Source: Apostichopus parvimensis (lineage: Eukaryota; Echinodermata; Holothuroidea; Aspidochirotida; Stichopodidae). Taken from it: a stretch of DNA of 28,383 bases. Location of the stretch: the NCBI GenBank assembly GCA_000934455.1, contig KN888794.1:1-28383 (forward strand), given 5' to 3'. Positions within the stretch are counted from its first letter, which is position 1; each line of letters starts with the position of its first letter. Shown here in pieces: positions 1-10,119 of this stretch. The notes under the pieces were generated by a model. It was not told the DNA's origin. It did not search any database and saw nothing but the letters and a program-made list of their open reading frames with translations. Both the position numbers and the translations under genes were made by a program.

Positions 1-220
1 AAGTTCAATTAAGCAATCAATGGTATAACTTGGAATGTAAAATGTAATTAAATCGAATTATTATCGAACCTTTCTTTTGTTTATGATGGTTAATTTATCG
101 TATAGCACAGGGTTATAGCAATTAATGGGAATTTTCCTGGTTTATTATTGTAGGCTTACTTTTGTAATATATTGATGATGGCGCTGCGGGGGAAACAATA
201 TATACCAGTTGTATTGAGCA

Positions 221-365
221 TAGCTCTGCACCCATGGGCGTAAACGGCGAAGGCTGGGGGGTGCGAAACAAATTTTCCGCGTGGATAATGTTGGTTACAT
301 TTTCGGGCAAGTCGTTACAGCCCCCCCCCCCCCAATCAAATTGGGGCTCGAACGCCTATGTCTGC
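221..365. mobile_element. Small unclassified element flanked by a 17-bp direct repeat
   Basis: The 17-mer ACCAGTTGTATTGAGCA occurs at 204-220 and 366-382, exactly flanking 145 bases. The insert starts near TCTGCACCCATGGGCG and ends near CGCCTATGTCTGC, an imperfect terminal inverted repeat. Near its right end it has a long poly-C run followed by the hairpin CCCCAAT-CAA-ATTGGGG. It may be a MITE or foldback element, or a short retroposed insert; a 17-bp duplication is long for most DNA transposons. Confidence 0.5.
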
Positions 366-1152
366 ACCAGTTGTATTGAGCACTACAATGCTATTACTGA
401 ACTTTATATACTACGTGCATGTACACATATGTTTATATATAAATTTCTGATTTTAGAATTTAATTTAGCTTTCAATTAATGTGTTAATCACTGTAGTTAT
501 GGTAACAGTGGGTTTCAGTAATATCTGGGAGCCTTGATAGTTCTGATCATTAAAGACCTTTCGAATTATTCAAATTATTCAAAGAAACTAATGAACGTCC
601 CTGCAGCAATTAACATCATCAGCCATGCCAGAGTATAAGAAAATGGTCACCTGAAGTACATTATTGCCATTCTACTTCATCTTCTCTCACTAAGTCATAT
701 AACAGAGTTCGGATTACCTTTTAAACAACGAGCTTACCTGTCTACATACAACAATAGCACTCTACCATGTGTTGAATAAACATGGTAATGTATTTAACAC
801 TGTACACCTGTCGCTATATCGTCACTATATATACCATTCTATGACCATCCCTCCTTCTCATTCTACCACCCCAAGGGTCTCAAAGCATTTTCATTCCGTG
901 GACTTTTGTTATCCATCGGTATCTACATTAGTGTGTTTTTCTTACTTTTTTTTTCGAGACAACTTTCAACTTTGTCCTTACAGCTCAAGTCTCAATTAAA
1001 CATTTACCTTTACGACCTGAGTTTATATCTTAAAATGTCAATTTTGTTGGATTCTCAAACACTACAAAATAAACTAACCAAAACTTAGAAAGAATCGTCA
1101 AACTAAAACTTACTGGAAAGCAGAAAATGTCAAAATAGCTAATTGTAGGATC

Positions 1153-1216
1153 CTAATTTTTTTCTTTTTTTCCCTTTTTTTTCCCTTTTTTTTTCCTTTT
1201 TTTTTTCCTTTTTGTA
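1153..1216. repeat. Polypyrimidine tract (T-runs split by CC/CCC)
   Basis: Runs of six to ten T are separated by C, CC or CCC for about 60 bases. The minus strand is a pure purine tract. It gives a spurious Lys-rich minus ORF. Confidence 0.85.
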
Positions 1217-1749
1217 CCGTAATACAGATCCTTTCATTGCAGAAACAAAACCTATAGAAGACCATGCTTAGTGGCGATACCAAGTGCTCTAGGAAAATTG
1301 ACAAAATCCCACAGCAAGAGTGTGATTGTTATGAGGAGAAAGGGAGGTGGAAAAGAAATCGGAGAATATTAATTAGCAATGTAATGATAATTAGCACCAG
1401 AGAGTATCTTGTCTGCATACATTTAATACAGATTTAATGCCTTATATATAATAACCACAAATATTTCTGACGCCCTGTGCACAAATATCGTTCCACGCTA
1501 CTCCATGCATATAAATCTGAAGGGGTCACACATTGACACACTTCTGTAGTTCAAAACCAGACAACTAGAAGTAAATCCCACAGAATAAAATTGGCTTTGT
1601 CCTTTCCTTTGTTCCCAATTTCATTGTGTTATAAAGGTAAAACAGATGACTTTACTATTCAAAAGGTTATCGTATTTTCTTCAGCAACAATGCTGTTAAG
1701 AGCAGCCCGTTCCTTAGAAAATAGTACCATATTCGTTATGCCCGTAAAA

Positions 1750-1900
1750 ACCCTTAACGCCCCCCCCCCCCCCCCCACCCACACACACACACAGGTTCTT
1801 TCTATGCCATTCAGAAAATGACAAATTTGTAAATTACGTAAAATGGTTGCAAATTTTGCAAGATTTATTAACAATGAGACTAGAACCCCCCCCCCCCCAA
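1750..1900. repeat. Poly-C and CA microsatellites
   Basis: A C run of about 15 at 1761-1776 passes directly into CACCCACACACAC. A second C run lies at 1887-1898 and is followed by an A run. Confidence 0.85.
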
Positions 1901-2271
1901 AAAAAATATAGTGCACGGTTGGTTTATTCTTGTTTACGACAGACTGGATGACAGTTAGGCTATACGGCTGTATGACTGCAGTCAGGCGGAAGATACGGGA
2001 GCCTAAATTGAATAAGGCTTCCGCAGCGAACAATACAGAGACGCACACTTCATTTAGCTAGTGGAGAACTTATTAAATTTTAGCAATATTGAATGTTTCA
2101 CATGTAATACCCAGTGACTAAGTGAAGTAAATTATGAAGAAATCAAACTGATGTAATTTTGTAATCCTTGATTGGTGGATCCATCGGAAAAAAAAATATT
2201 CCCGAATCGATAACGTCTACTCCTTTTTGTACCGACTGATGCTGGGGTTATATTTGGAGGGGGGGGAGGAT

Positions 2272-2398
2272 GGGGGTTAGGGGGAGTTCCTTATGCAATC
2301 AGATATATGCTTGACATTGCTTATAACACCAGGGGGGGGGTTAGGGGGAGTTTCTTTATGCAATCAGATATATGCTTGACATTGCTTATAACACCAGA
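2272..2398 (+). repeat. 65-bp tandem duplication with G-runs
   Basis: GGTTAGGGGGAGTT then TTATGCAATCAGATATATGC then TTGACATTGCTTATAACACC occurs twice (TTATGCAATC at 2291 and 2356). A run of nine Gs sits at the junction. The copies differ by about one base, so the duplication is recent. Confidence 0.9.
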
Positions 2399-2689
2399 CA
2401 GATCTCTGTAATTAATGGGTAGAGAATTTACTTCCACTTGAGACAACTAGCGTACTAATGGACGCATGATCGTCATCAGTTTGTACGAACATGAGACAGG
2501 CACAAGGAGGATGCCCTGAGGGATAATGTCAAAGGTCATATGATCTGTCCTCACACTTTCACGGGCCTGAAGGGAAGTTACTCTTCAACGCTAACCAGCC
2601 ACTGAATGCAAACAAGTGGGGAATTAAGGTTAAGAGCAAAGTACAGAAGATTTGGAATTATCAAAAAACATAAATTAACCCATTTCTCC

Positions 2690-2906
2690 CTCCTCCTCTG
2701 CTCACCCTCCCTTCCCCCCCCCCTCCAATTCCCTTCCACCCTAAATTGTTTCGGATTTTTGACCGTTCCTCCTGTTGTATATGTACACATGTTTTCATAC
2801 TTTGTAATCTCTTATCTTTTTAGATGTTATATATACTTGTTTTATACGAGCATTCAATTACCCTTTGTGGGGTTTAATAAAGTTTATCTTATCTTATCTT
2901 ATCTTA
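2690..2906 (+). mobile_element. Probable CR1/L2-like LINE 3' end with (TTATC)4 tail
   Basis: A C-rich stretch is followed by an AT-rich part, an AATAAA signal at 2876-2881 and four exact TTATC units (2884-2903). A polyadenylation-like hexamer placed just before a short tandem tail is typical of CR1/L2-type LINE 3' ends. No coding sequence of the element is visible, so the class is an inference. Confidence 0.42.
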
Positions 2907-3734
2907 AATAACATTGCTACAAACTTCAAGTTATTATTTTCTATACAACTTGGTAAATTATGATTCACACCTTTTTTTAAGCCTACAGATACAATAGGCT
3001 TAGAAAGAAAACCATTCCATATTATAACATGACTTTTATTTTTATTATTTGCAAGATTGTAAACGATATCATAAAATAAAATAAAAGCAGGTCATTTTTT
3101 GGAAATAGACAAATAATCCAATTAATATTGATTTTTCTTTTCAAAATATTTACCTATTTGTAATGATTTCTCACAATTTCCTTTTACACTGACTTTTCAA
3201 ATTGGGGGTGGGGGTTGGTTGGATGCAGAAAATAGTGTGTGACAAAATATGATAGAATTAGCCATAACTTAAGTGTTGTATGCTTGTCAAGACTAATTTA
3301 AGATCAAAGTATATGTGATTTTAAATATTTTTATTTACATGTACATTTTCATTATGATGTATCTCTGAAGTTTATTTGTAGTTAATAAGCTACATGCATC
3401 CCTCATTTTCCAGTTCAAACCAGCAGAATAAATCCCTGTGAATCAGAAAAATAGATTTTAACCGAATCATCGGCCAAAGCTTTAAACCGTCTATAAATTT
3501 ACCCGTACCTTCTGAAACTGGAGACCGACTCAAGTGAGGAAAAAAAAAAAAAACGTTAAAAAATTTCAGCTGCAATCATGCGAGATGTTCCCAACAGTGG
3601 GTGTAAGAAATCTGAGGGCTTTACGTTACTGGTTTTAATATTAAATATCTGTGCATTTTCACGATATTCCATCCAGGGAAAGCTTTAGCTCATTTGCCTG
3701 CTAATGATTATCTTTCTAATATTAGAGACTGAAT
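2907..3734. other. Non-coding AT-rich stretch
   Basis: No recognisable gene or element. It holds a short G/T-rich run near 3200 and an A run near 3540. Confidence 0.6.
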
Positions 3735-4065
3735 TGCTAAGTTTAGACGACTCGGGGCGGTCTCCTGGGATAGTTTTATCACAGACTGCACGGCAAGCCA
3801 CCGAAAGCCTGTTTCACTGTACAGCTCTAGGGCACACTCCTAGTAGTAATGAAAATTATCTGCCGTGATATTAAAATCAATTTCAGTTCCGACAACTGTT
3901 GGAACGCTCTCGCCGTCGAAGATTGCCGGGATTTGTCAAACACACGAGAGCGAGGAGAGGACGAGAGCACGTTTGAGAAACGGAAATATTTCGATAATCA
4001 GCCAGAGCTATGTAGTCGAGTTTGGGGCTTAATATTATTACAAGACCATTGAGTCCCATGCGCTA
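3735..4065. other. CpG-rich patch, possible promoter or first exon
   Basis: About 20 CpG dinucleotides occur in 330 bases, far more than in the AT-rich surroundings. Examples are GACGACTCGGGGCGG and CTCGCCGTCGAAGATTGCCG. A 67-codon plus ORF (3849-4052) lies in it but has no recognisable domain. The sequence shows only the local composition; a promoter or exon role is inference. Confidence 0.3.
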
Positions 4066-4632
4066 ATTTGTTGATGGGGGAATAGGCTCATATTTTTTCT
4101 CTTTGAAGTTTGATAAGCACATCTTTGCAGGCAATCGTAAATAAATAAGACCTTGCAGGCTACTGCTGTAGCAGAATGGCCTTGGATTTTTTCTGTTTTT
4201 TTTTCTTCTTTCATTCATTTCATTTCTTTCTACTAATATTTGTTTAATATTCTGTAGTGCCAGGCATTGTAAAAGGAGAGTTGAAAACATTCTACCGATG
4301 CTGTGTTTGAGGACTCGTGAGTGCTCGTGAATGGAAAATAAATTATGAACAGGAAGTCTTTAATTGCTGGCTTACAAAGAGTACTTAAAGGTCAGTTTGT
4401 AGCACCAGCGGCATTATAGCAAAAAGAGCAACATGTCGCACATTGCAGCAACAGAAATGGGACCTCAAAGGAGATCCCAAATTGCCCCTGCAACTATGGT
4501 TTGGGCGTGAGTGAGAATTCTCCCGCCCCCACTTCCCACCCCCCACAATTGGCACTTCTGGATACTTAAGATATGGCATTCTCATGCTTTCTCTGTTGAC
4601 GACAGGGCTTTGAATTCTCAATTTGGCCAGTA
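4066..4632. other. Non-coding stretch before the LINE remnant
   Basis: No recognisable feature. It may include decayed upstream LINE sequence close to 4600, but I could not read it as protein. Confidence 0.5.
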
Positions 4633-4638
4633 TAGGGG

Positions 4639-4866
4639 AAAGGCCATGTCACAAGATCGACAGGACTGGCTAAGACGATCCTGCAGGGTACCGTACCGGG
4701 AGGAAGAAGGAGAGGCAGACAGAGAAAAAGATGCAACATCCTAGAGTGGACGGGCCTCAAACTGCCTGATGCCCTACGAGAGGCCGAGGACAGGAAGAAA
4801 TTGAGAGAAGTAGTTGCGAGGGCGTCTGTGGCGCCCCTACGGTCTACCAGACTCCGGGATAGGTGA
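4639..4866 (+). pseudogene. LINE ORF2 C-terminal remnant with pentamer tail
   Basis: The plus-strand frame ending at the TGA at 4864-4866 reads without stops from about 4636. It contains GHVTRSTGLAKTILQGTV, then an Arg-rich GGRRRGRQRKR, then EWTGLKLPDALREAEDRKK, and ends APLRSTRLRDR. I recognise this as the conserved C-terminus of an invertebrate non-LTR retrotransposon reverse-transcriptase ORF, normally ...RQRKRWEDNI.EWTG...; the clade is uncertain (RTE- or Jockey-like). The usual Trp after KR is Cys here and the following residues are changed, so the copy is decayed. The stop codon lies inside an AGGTG pentamer repeat (4861-4878), the likely 3' tail. The endonuclease and polymerase domains are absent, consistent with 5' truncation; a TAG lies just upstream in this frame. 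Confidence 0.75.
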
Positions 4867-5091
4867 GGTGAGGTGAGGAGGGGAAAGACTCGTACTGAAC
4901 CACAAATAAGACGGAACAAAATGGATATAAAAAAAATTCTGATTTTAAAACTTGTCTTCCACCCAATCGGTGGTCCCATTATTCTGTCTGGGAGATCGGA
5001 TCATCCTATAGATATACCACTGGGGTACTACTACACATAAGAGCAAATTTTGAACTGGTCCCTTCAGTTGAAGTTCAAGTCAGTCATTACC

Positions 5092-5200
5092 GAAGAGATT
5101 GGCTTCGGTCAGCTTGCGAGTCTATAAGCCTCCATGGCTTCTTTCGCGAGTTCCTGCTTGCGGGAAGATCACATATACATACATACATACATACATACAT
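5092..5200 (+). mobile_element. 5'-truncated SINE 3' end with target duplication
   Basis: Only the 3' domain of the SINE family is present, starting at GAAGAGATTGG and ending in an (ATAC)n tail. The heptamer CATTACC occurs immediately before the truncated 5' edge (5085-5091) and again at the end of the tail (5198-5204), as expected for target-primed reverse transcription. All three hairpins can still form: the first uses wobble pairs with the TTCG loop kept, the second keeps AAGCC/GGCTT although all five loop bases differ, and the third keeps TCCTG/CGGGA around CTTG. This copy is clearly older or from a diverged subfamily. Confidence 0.8.
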
Positions 5201-5204
5201 TACC

Positions 5205-7138
5205 TGTAACTCTACTGAGATGACTGGAGCCACTGGTCAACAGACTTGAGTCATTTTATTATCTCTTGATGACAAACTTGTGTCACTTTACCTTGAAAAC
5301 TCAGTGACTCACTTAAAAGTCGAATGTTAGCTGGGAGGGTTTACTGTTGTCATCATGTTTTAGTAAACAATGTGTCAAATTACTGAAACATTTAACTCTG
5401 CAATTCAACAAAACCGGGGGCAATTCATGAGGGCTAACCCTTGCAGGGACTTGTAGAGCTCTATTTTTATTGACATGATCAATATATTCATGAGCAAAAC
5501 TTACAACCTTTGACCTTGTGTTGAGAAAACCAAAACTATAAGTTTTCCTGTTGATCATTTACTTTGTTAATTAAATAAACTTGTTTTTCAACATCTGCTG
5601 CCTCTATTTATTCTCTGTAATTAAATATCACAGTAAATTTACAATATCAAGTATATACTGCATGTATATATATATTCAAAAAGTGTCTCTCTTCAAGCAG
5701 CTTCAAATATTTTGTGTGTTTTGTTGGCAATTTTACCAATTTTAACGAAGTTGTGTATTTCTCAAAATAAGATTGCAGTCAATGAAACTATAAAATTACA
5801 CTTTTACAGATTTTTTTTTTTTTACCAAATAAACTTTTTAATGAGTAGGTTGGTAATCAATGACTCCATTCATTCCTTAATATTTCTTTGACAATTTTCC
5901 TTTTTTTTGTTGTTGTCATTTTAGCCATTAATCACCAACTTGTGTGTGTGGGGAGGGGGGGGGGGTTGAGGGAGAATCCACATTTATGGAAAGTTTACTT
6001 AAATTGTGAAATTAAACTTGACTGGTCAAGATAATGAGTGACATTGTTATAGGATTTTAGGATTTTTGACATTCATCAGTGTCAACCCACACAGTTGTTT
6101 CATATTTCTATCAACAGATGTCAATTTACAGGTTAACCTCCTCTGATTTTGATGTATAAACTTGTGTGTATAATCTCCTTCACGTTACATAAAAACAGCT
6201 CTCCCATACGAGCCAGCTTTTTACCGATCTTTACACAAGTCTGTTCCATTCAGTTTGTCGTCGTCGTCACCAACGTTGAGGATTTTATGACTCAAATAGG
6301 AAGAAGACCTTAATGCATACATGTAATGAATCATAGCATTTCTGCCGAGCCCCGACGACGATGCTTACGATGTTTCTTTATCGTTAAAGGATATATTTTT
6401 GTCCAACCTCTCAAAGCGTATAGTCCTCCTCGTGTCAATAGTGAACCCGCCCCCCCTGGGGATTGCTAACCGTGGCCGCTCGGCAAACTGGCTGATCAAA
6501 ACGAATTAGGCCAAAGTCAATATCAGAGCCCAGTCCTGCTAAAAAACTGAACTTGAGAAACATCCTTGGAGCAAATTATTCAGAGCCAACTTTAAAACAA
6601 CAAAGAAAAGATGTAAAAAACAGAGGCATAATATAACTCTAGCAGCGGTAGAGCGAGGGGAATGTCAAATGACGAAGATGCTCAGAGGGGGAAGTGACAA
6701 AGATTATAAAGATGGACTGACAATTTGATTGTCTCTCTCTGATTGAAAGCAACATATGTGAAGTTCTTGATGTATTGAAGTTCCATGGGCAAAATAAAAT
6801 CATCACAACAATAAGTTCCTCTTTATTTAAGTCACACACAGACACACACACACGCACACACACACACAAACAAAAACCGGTGGGTTTAATACGGAAAAGA
6901 AATAGAGTAGTATCGAGAAATCTGCTCAAGGTTCGGAATTTGGAACAGCCAGAGGTCTAGATGTCGGTTGATGTAACAAGAAGTATTGTTACTGCACGTG
7001 CCAAGGAGACAATGTGATATATATAGACAGTACCTTACCTAGTAACACTTCTGAACATTGATAAAATGTTTGAATTGCTATTATTTTTGAAAAGAGAGTT
7101 ATAACATATTTTAACTTGAAAACATAAATTTTATATAA
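5205..7138. other. Non-coding stretch
   Basis: It holds a GT/G-run microsatellite at about 5941-5966, a short CpG-bearing pair of inverted runs TCGTCGTCGTC (6258-6268) and GACGACGA (6354-6361), and the CA repeat at 6834. No gene is supported. Confidence 0.55.
6834..6870. repeat. CA microsatellite
   Basis: A CA-rich run with GACA and CGCA interruptions, about 36 bases long. Confidence 0.85.
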
Positions 7139-7275
7139 TAATTTAACATGTTAACATGTTGAACATGCTAACATAGTTAACATGTTAAACTTGTTAACAT
7201 ACATAATTTTACATAATAATTTAACATGTTAACATGTTGAACATGTTAACATACATGTTAAACATGTTAAACACT
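7139..7275. repeat. AACATGTT/TTAACATG palindrome cluster, copy 1
   Basis: ATTTAACATGTTAACATGTT starts at 7141 and again at 7219 (78-bp period). Overlapping palindromes such as AACATGTT and GTTAAC fill the stretch. A related cluster lies at 7570-7700. Confidence 0.85.
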
Positions 7276-7569
7276 GTGGTGTGAGCCTTCAGTATATATA
7301 CAGTAGTGTGAGCCCTACACACCGATATTGGCACCGACCAAATTTCACCAAGTTAAATTCCAGTTTGGAAAGCTCTGCTAATACGAATTTATTTACATTT
7401 TCTACAAAAATTCAATATTCAATTTTCTTTCATGAGATATAAGCAAAGCAAATGTGCTTGATCACAACAGAAATTTACAAGATACATAATTAACAAATGT
7501 ATGTATTCCTGAGGATATCAACAATTACACATTTTTTTTGAAATCCAGTTGTCAATTAAGCTAGTTAGA

Positions 7570-7700
7570 CACATGTTAACATATTTTATTATGTTAATAT
7601 ATAATTTACATGTAACACATAACATGTTAACATCAATTAACATATATGATATTAACATAACATGTTAACATAGTATTTTAACATGGTAACATAATTTAAA
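7570..7700. repeat. AACATGTT/TTAACATG palindrome cluster, copy 2
   Basis: This has the same ACATGTTAACAT motifs as the cluster at 7139-7275, with more AT-rich spacers, about 300 bases further on. No ORF is present. Confidence 0.75.
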
Positions 7701-7943
7701 GGGAGAGAGAGGAATGTCACAATTTTCTCACTTAATGTGTAGTCACTTAATGACTACATTTTAAGTAGTCCTGTATGTTATTTATCTCACTTGATATCAA
7801 AAGATTGCAGTCACCTAATCATGCAAGAGCATAAAAAAATTAATAAAGTTAGCGAGAGCTGGTCATTATACTGAGATAAACTGGTATCACCTGTACAGAA
7901 GGTTGGGTACAGGAAAGGCATTATGGGGAATTAAGTATATTAA

Positions 7944-8022
7944 AGGAGGGAGAAGGGGAGGGGAAAGGGGAGGGGGAAGGGAAGGGAAGGGGGAGTGGTG
8001 AGGGAATGGTGGGGGAGGATAT
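7944..8022 (+). repeat. G-rich purine tract, quadruplex-capable
   Basis: GGGGAGGGGAAAGGGGAGGG-like sequence holds many G3-G5 runs separated by one to three bases for about 78 bases. This matches the pattern G3+N1-7 repeated four or more times. Confidence 0.75.
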
Positions 8023-9302
8023 GTTCCCTGTTGCTCCTCTTTGATAATTATGACTTTACATTTCTTAAGAATGTGTATTAGATCACAACACCTTAATAAG
8101 CTGCCTATTGTAAACAGCCCAGTATCTCCAACACTAATTTAATTTTTTTCTTGGTAGGCCATCTTGTATTGACCAAAATATGCTAGAGTTATGAAAATGG
8201 TGAGCTAGGGTTATTAGCCACATTGAAATCTGGCTCAGTCAATCCAATGATTTTTGTTCAATTTGTAATATCAATGAGTTAAAAGGTAGATGGTAAAGAA
8301 GAATTAAATGTGACAATTCAGAGCAAAGATTTTTGAAGTGAAAGAAAAATGAACGTGGGATATAAAAACATCCACAACCTTCAAGGAAACATTCCATTTG
8401 GACAGTGCTGTGTATGTTGTGGTGGCATGTTTGTATTTCAGGGCCTATAAGTTAAGTACAGCTACAGCAGTGCCACAATGTCCAATTTATCTATGAGGAT
8501 ATGATAGATTTACCAATAATTAAATCTAAATTGCTTCCACCTCCACCAATCCCAGCCAACTCTGAGGAGAGTGTACCAGAAGGGGGGTGAATCCTTCCGA
8601 AGAAAGGTTAAAGGGATTAGCACGAAATGCACTGGTTCTAATAAGACTTCTCATCAAAGGATTACTGCCAATTGGATTCAGACTCCATTTTAAGGACGTG
8701 GTATTGATTACCGATACGTAAGCACACGAATAAAATACCAACCATTCTTGGATGAAAACCTCTTTATTGATTTCTACTTGGCCGGTTGTCTGTACTCATC
8801 AGCTTAAAGCAACCCAGAGTTTTTTGGTTATTTTGGGGAGGGGGGGTGGGGGGGTTGTGTTTAAAAATCAGTTTAATAAAGAGGATGAGGACAATATTAA
8901 ATATTGCATGATACTATATAGAATTAGTAATGATTATATACTATGATCAAGAGTAAGATTTTAAGAAGATTCACCCAAGAGGGAGCTTGTATGAGAACAA
9001 AAACCAAACAACTTGATGTTCTTTTCTAAGAGAATAAAGTACTTTTCAATAAGAATGACTGCACTTCTGTGATAGCATAGTCCATTTCCCTGCCATCGGT
9101 GCCAGAGTGAAAATAAGAGTGTAAGAATGTGCCACAAATCCCTTGACATTCAGTTCTGTCTCCACAGAAGAAACAGGATATTTGATAATCAAGATTGGTC
9201 GAAGCAATTAACAGAATATACAAAACAACTACAAGGGAGTTGGTTTATTTAAATTGTTCATACCGGACAGGGTGAAGGGACTCGCTGGGCTGACAGTTGC
9301 AA
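8023..9302. other. Non-coding stretch
   Basis: A G-run lies at about 8836-8857. Short minus ORFs at 8526-8741 and 9026-9223 read as non-repetitive protein but match no family I know and have no convincing splice pair. Nothing else is seen. Confidence 0.5.
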
Positions 9303-9310
9303 CCGATGAT

Positions 9311-9697
9311 CAGTGGCGGAGCTAGGGGTATTGGTCAAGGGGGGCGAGAATGGTCTGTAGGGGCGCTTTTGACACTATCTAAGCGGAGCGCCACTACAGG
9401 TTGGCGCGTAGCGTACAGATATTTTTTGAGTAAAGATATTCCCTAGATCGCCGGAAATGACCCTTTCCGGGCCTGGCTAATTTGCAGATAAACGAAGAAT
9501 AAATCTAGGTGTCACCGCCAAAGTACACCAACAAAATGTGACAAATGTCAATAGGTAGATGAGAGCGCAATAAAAAAGTCAATAATCGCGAATAAGTTAA
9601 AAGTGGTAAAGAGCTGAAAAGGGCGCCAGCAGTCCATTTGAGTCCGTCAGGGGGGGGGCATTTGCCCCCCCCTGACTGTATGGACGCTCCGCCACTG
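9311..9697 (+). mobile_element. hAT-type MITE, complete copy with 8-bp target duplication
   Basis: This 387-bp element begins CAGTGGCGGAGC and ends with its exact inverse, GCTCCGCCACTG. It is flanked on both sides by the perfect octamer CCGATGAT (9303-9310 and 9698-9705). An 8-bp duplication and CAG...CTG terminal repeats are the mark of the hAT superfamily. There is no ORF for a transposase, so it is non-autonomous. Near the right end a strong hairpin joins GTCAGGGGG to CCCCCTGAC (9646-9676). Two more copies lie at 13918 and 24521. Confidence 0.93.
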
Positions 9698-9749
9698 CCG
9701 ATGATTGTGATTGGTGATTGCGCTAGGGTTCTAATGCATATTCATAATA

Positions 9750-9832
9750 GAAGTCTTGGTTCAACTGGTAAGTCATCTATGCGACTAGCTATCACACGCT
9801 TCCAATGATACTCGGTTCGAGACGGTCGGATG
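9750..9832 (+). promoter_or_regulatory. tRNA-like Pol III box pair, degenerate
   Basis: TGGTTCAACTGG at 9757-9768 fits the A-box consensus and GGTTCGAGACG at 9814-9824 is close to a B box. The 57-base spacing would suit a tRNA with a long variable arm, and TTCCAATGATACTC between them could be that arm. No clean acceptor stem closes it. It is more likely a tRNA-derived SINE head or a pseudogene than a working tRNA. Confidence 0.33.
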
Positions 9833-10119
9833 ACACATTATGAAATACTGTATGTTCTACATGAGTTATAAGGCTGTTAACCTCTCATACACACATGACA
9901 GCCCAGCCATGTAGCTCATCTATCATATACATATCTATAAATATGCATAGATCTAACTACACTCACTCACCCTACATCTCATGAATAATTCAAGGCCTAT
10001 ATAGTGTGTTTCCCAGCTCCCTGGAGCATAGTACATGCAAATAATTATCTAGATATAAAACTCCATGAATAGTCAGGTTACTTTGACAAACTTCCTCTTC
10101 TTCCCTGCAACACATTCTT

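Larger units (their letters stand above)
383..2271. other. Non-coding stretch
   Basis: Apart from the polypyrimidine tract (1153-1216) and the C-runs at 1761 and 1887, I see nothing: no coding similarity and no element ends. Short ORFs here have no domain or splice context. Confidence 0.6.

Noticed and set aside
1659-2048. 129-codon minus ORF
   Set aside because: It crosses two poly-C tracts, giving Gly runs, and the CA microsatellite. No domain or splice context.
4566-4979. 137-codon minus ORF
   Set aside because: It is the antisense shadow of the LINE remnant on the plus strand.
9026-9223. Cys-rich minus ORF as a possible exon
   Set aside because: It reads as non-repetitive protein with a possible acceptor, but has no clear donor, no known domain and no Ig pattern.
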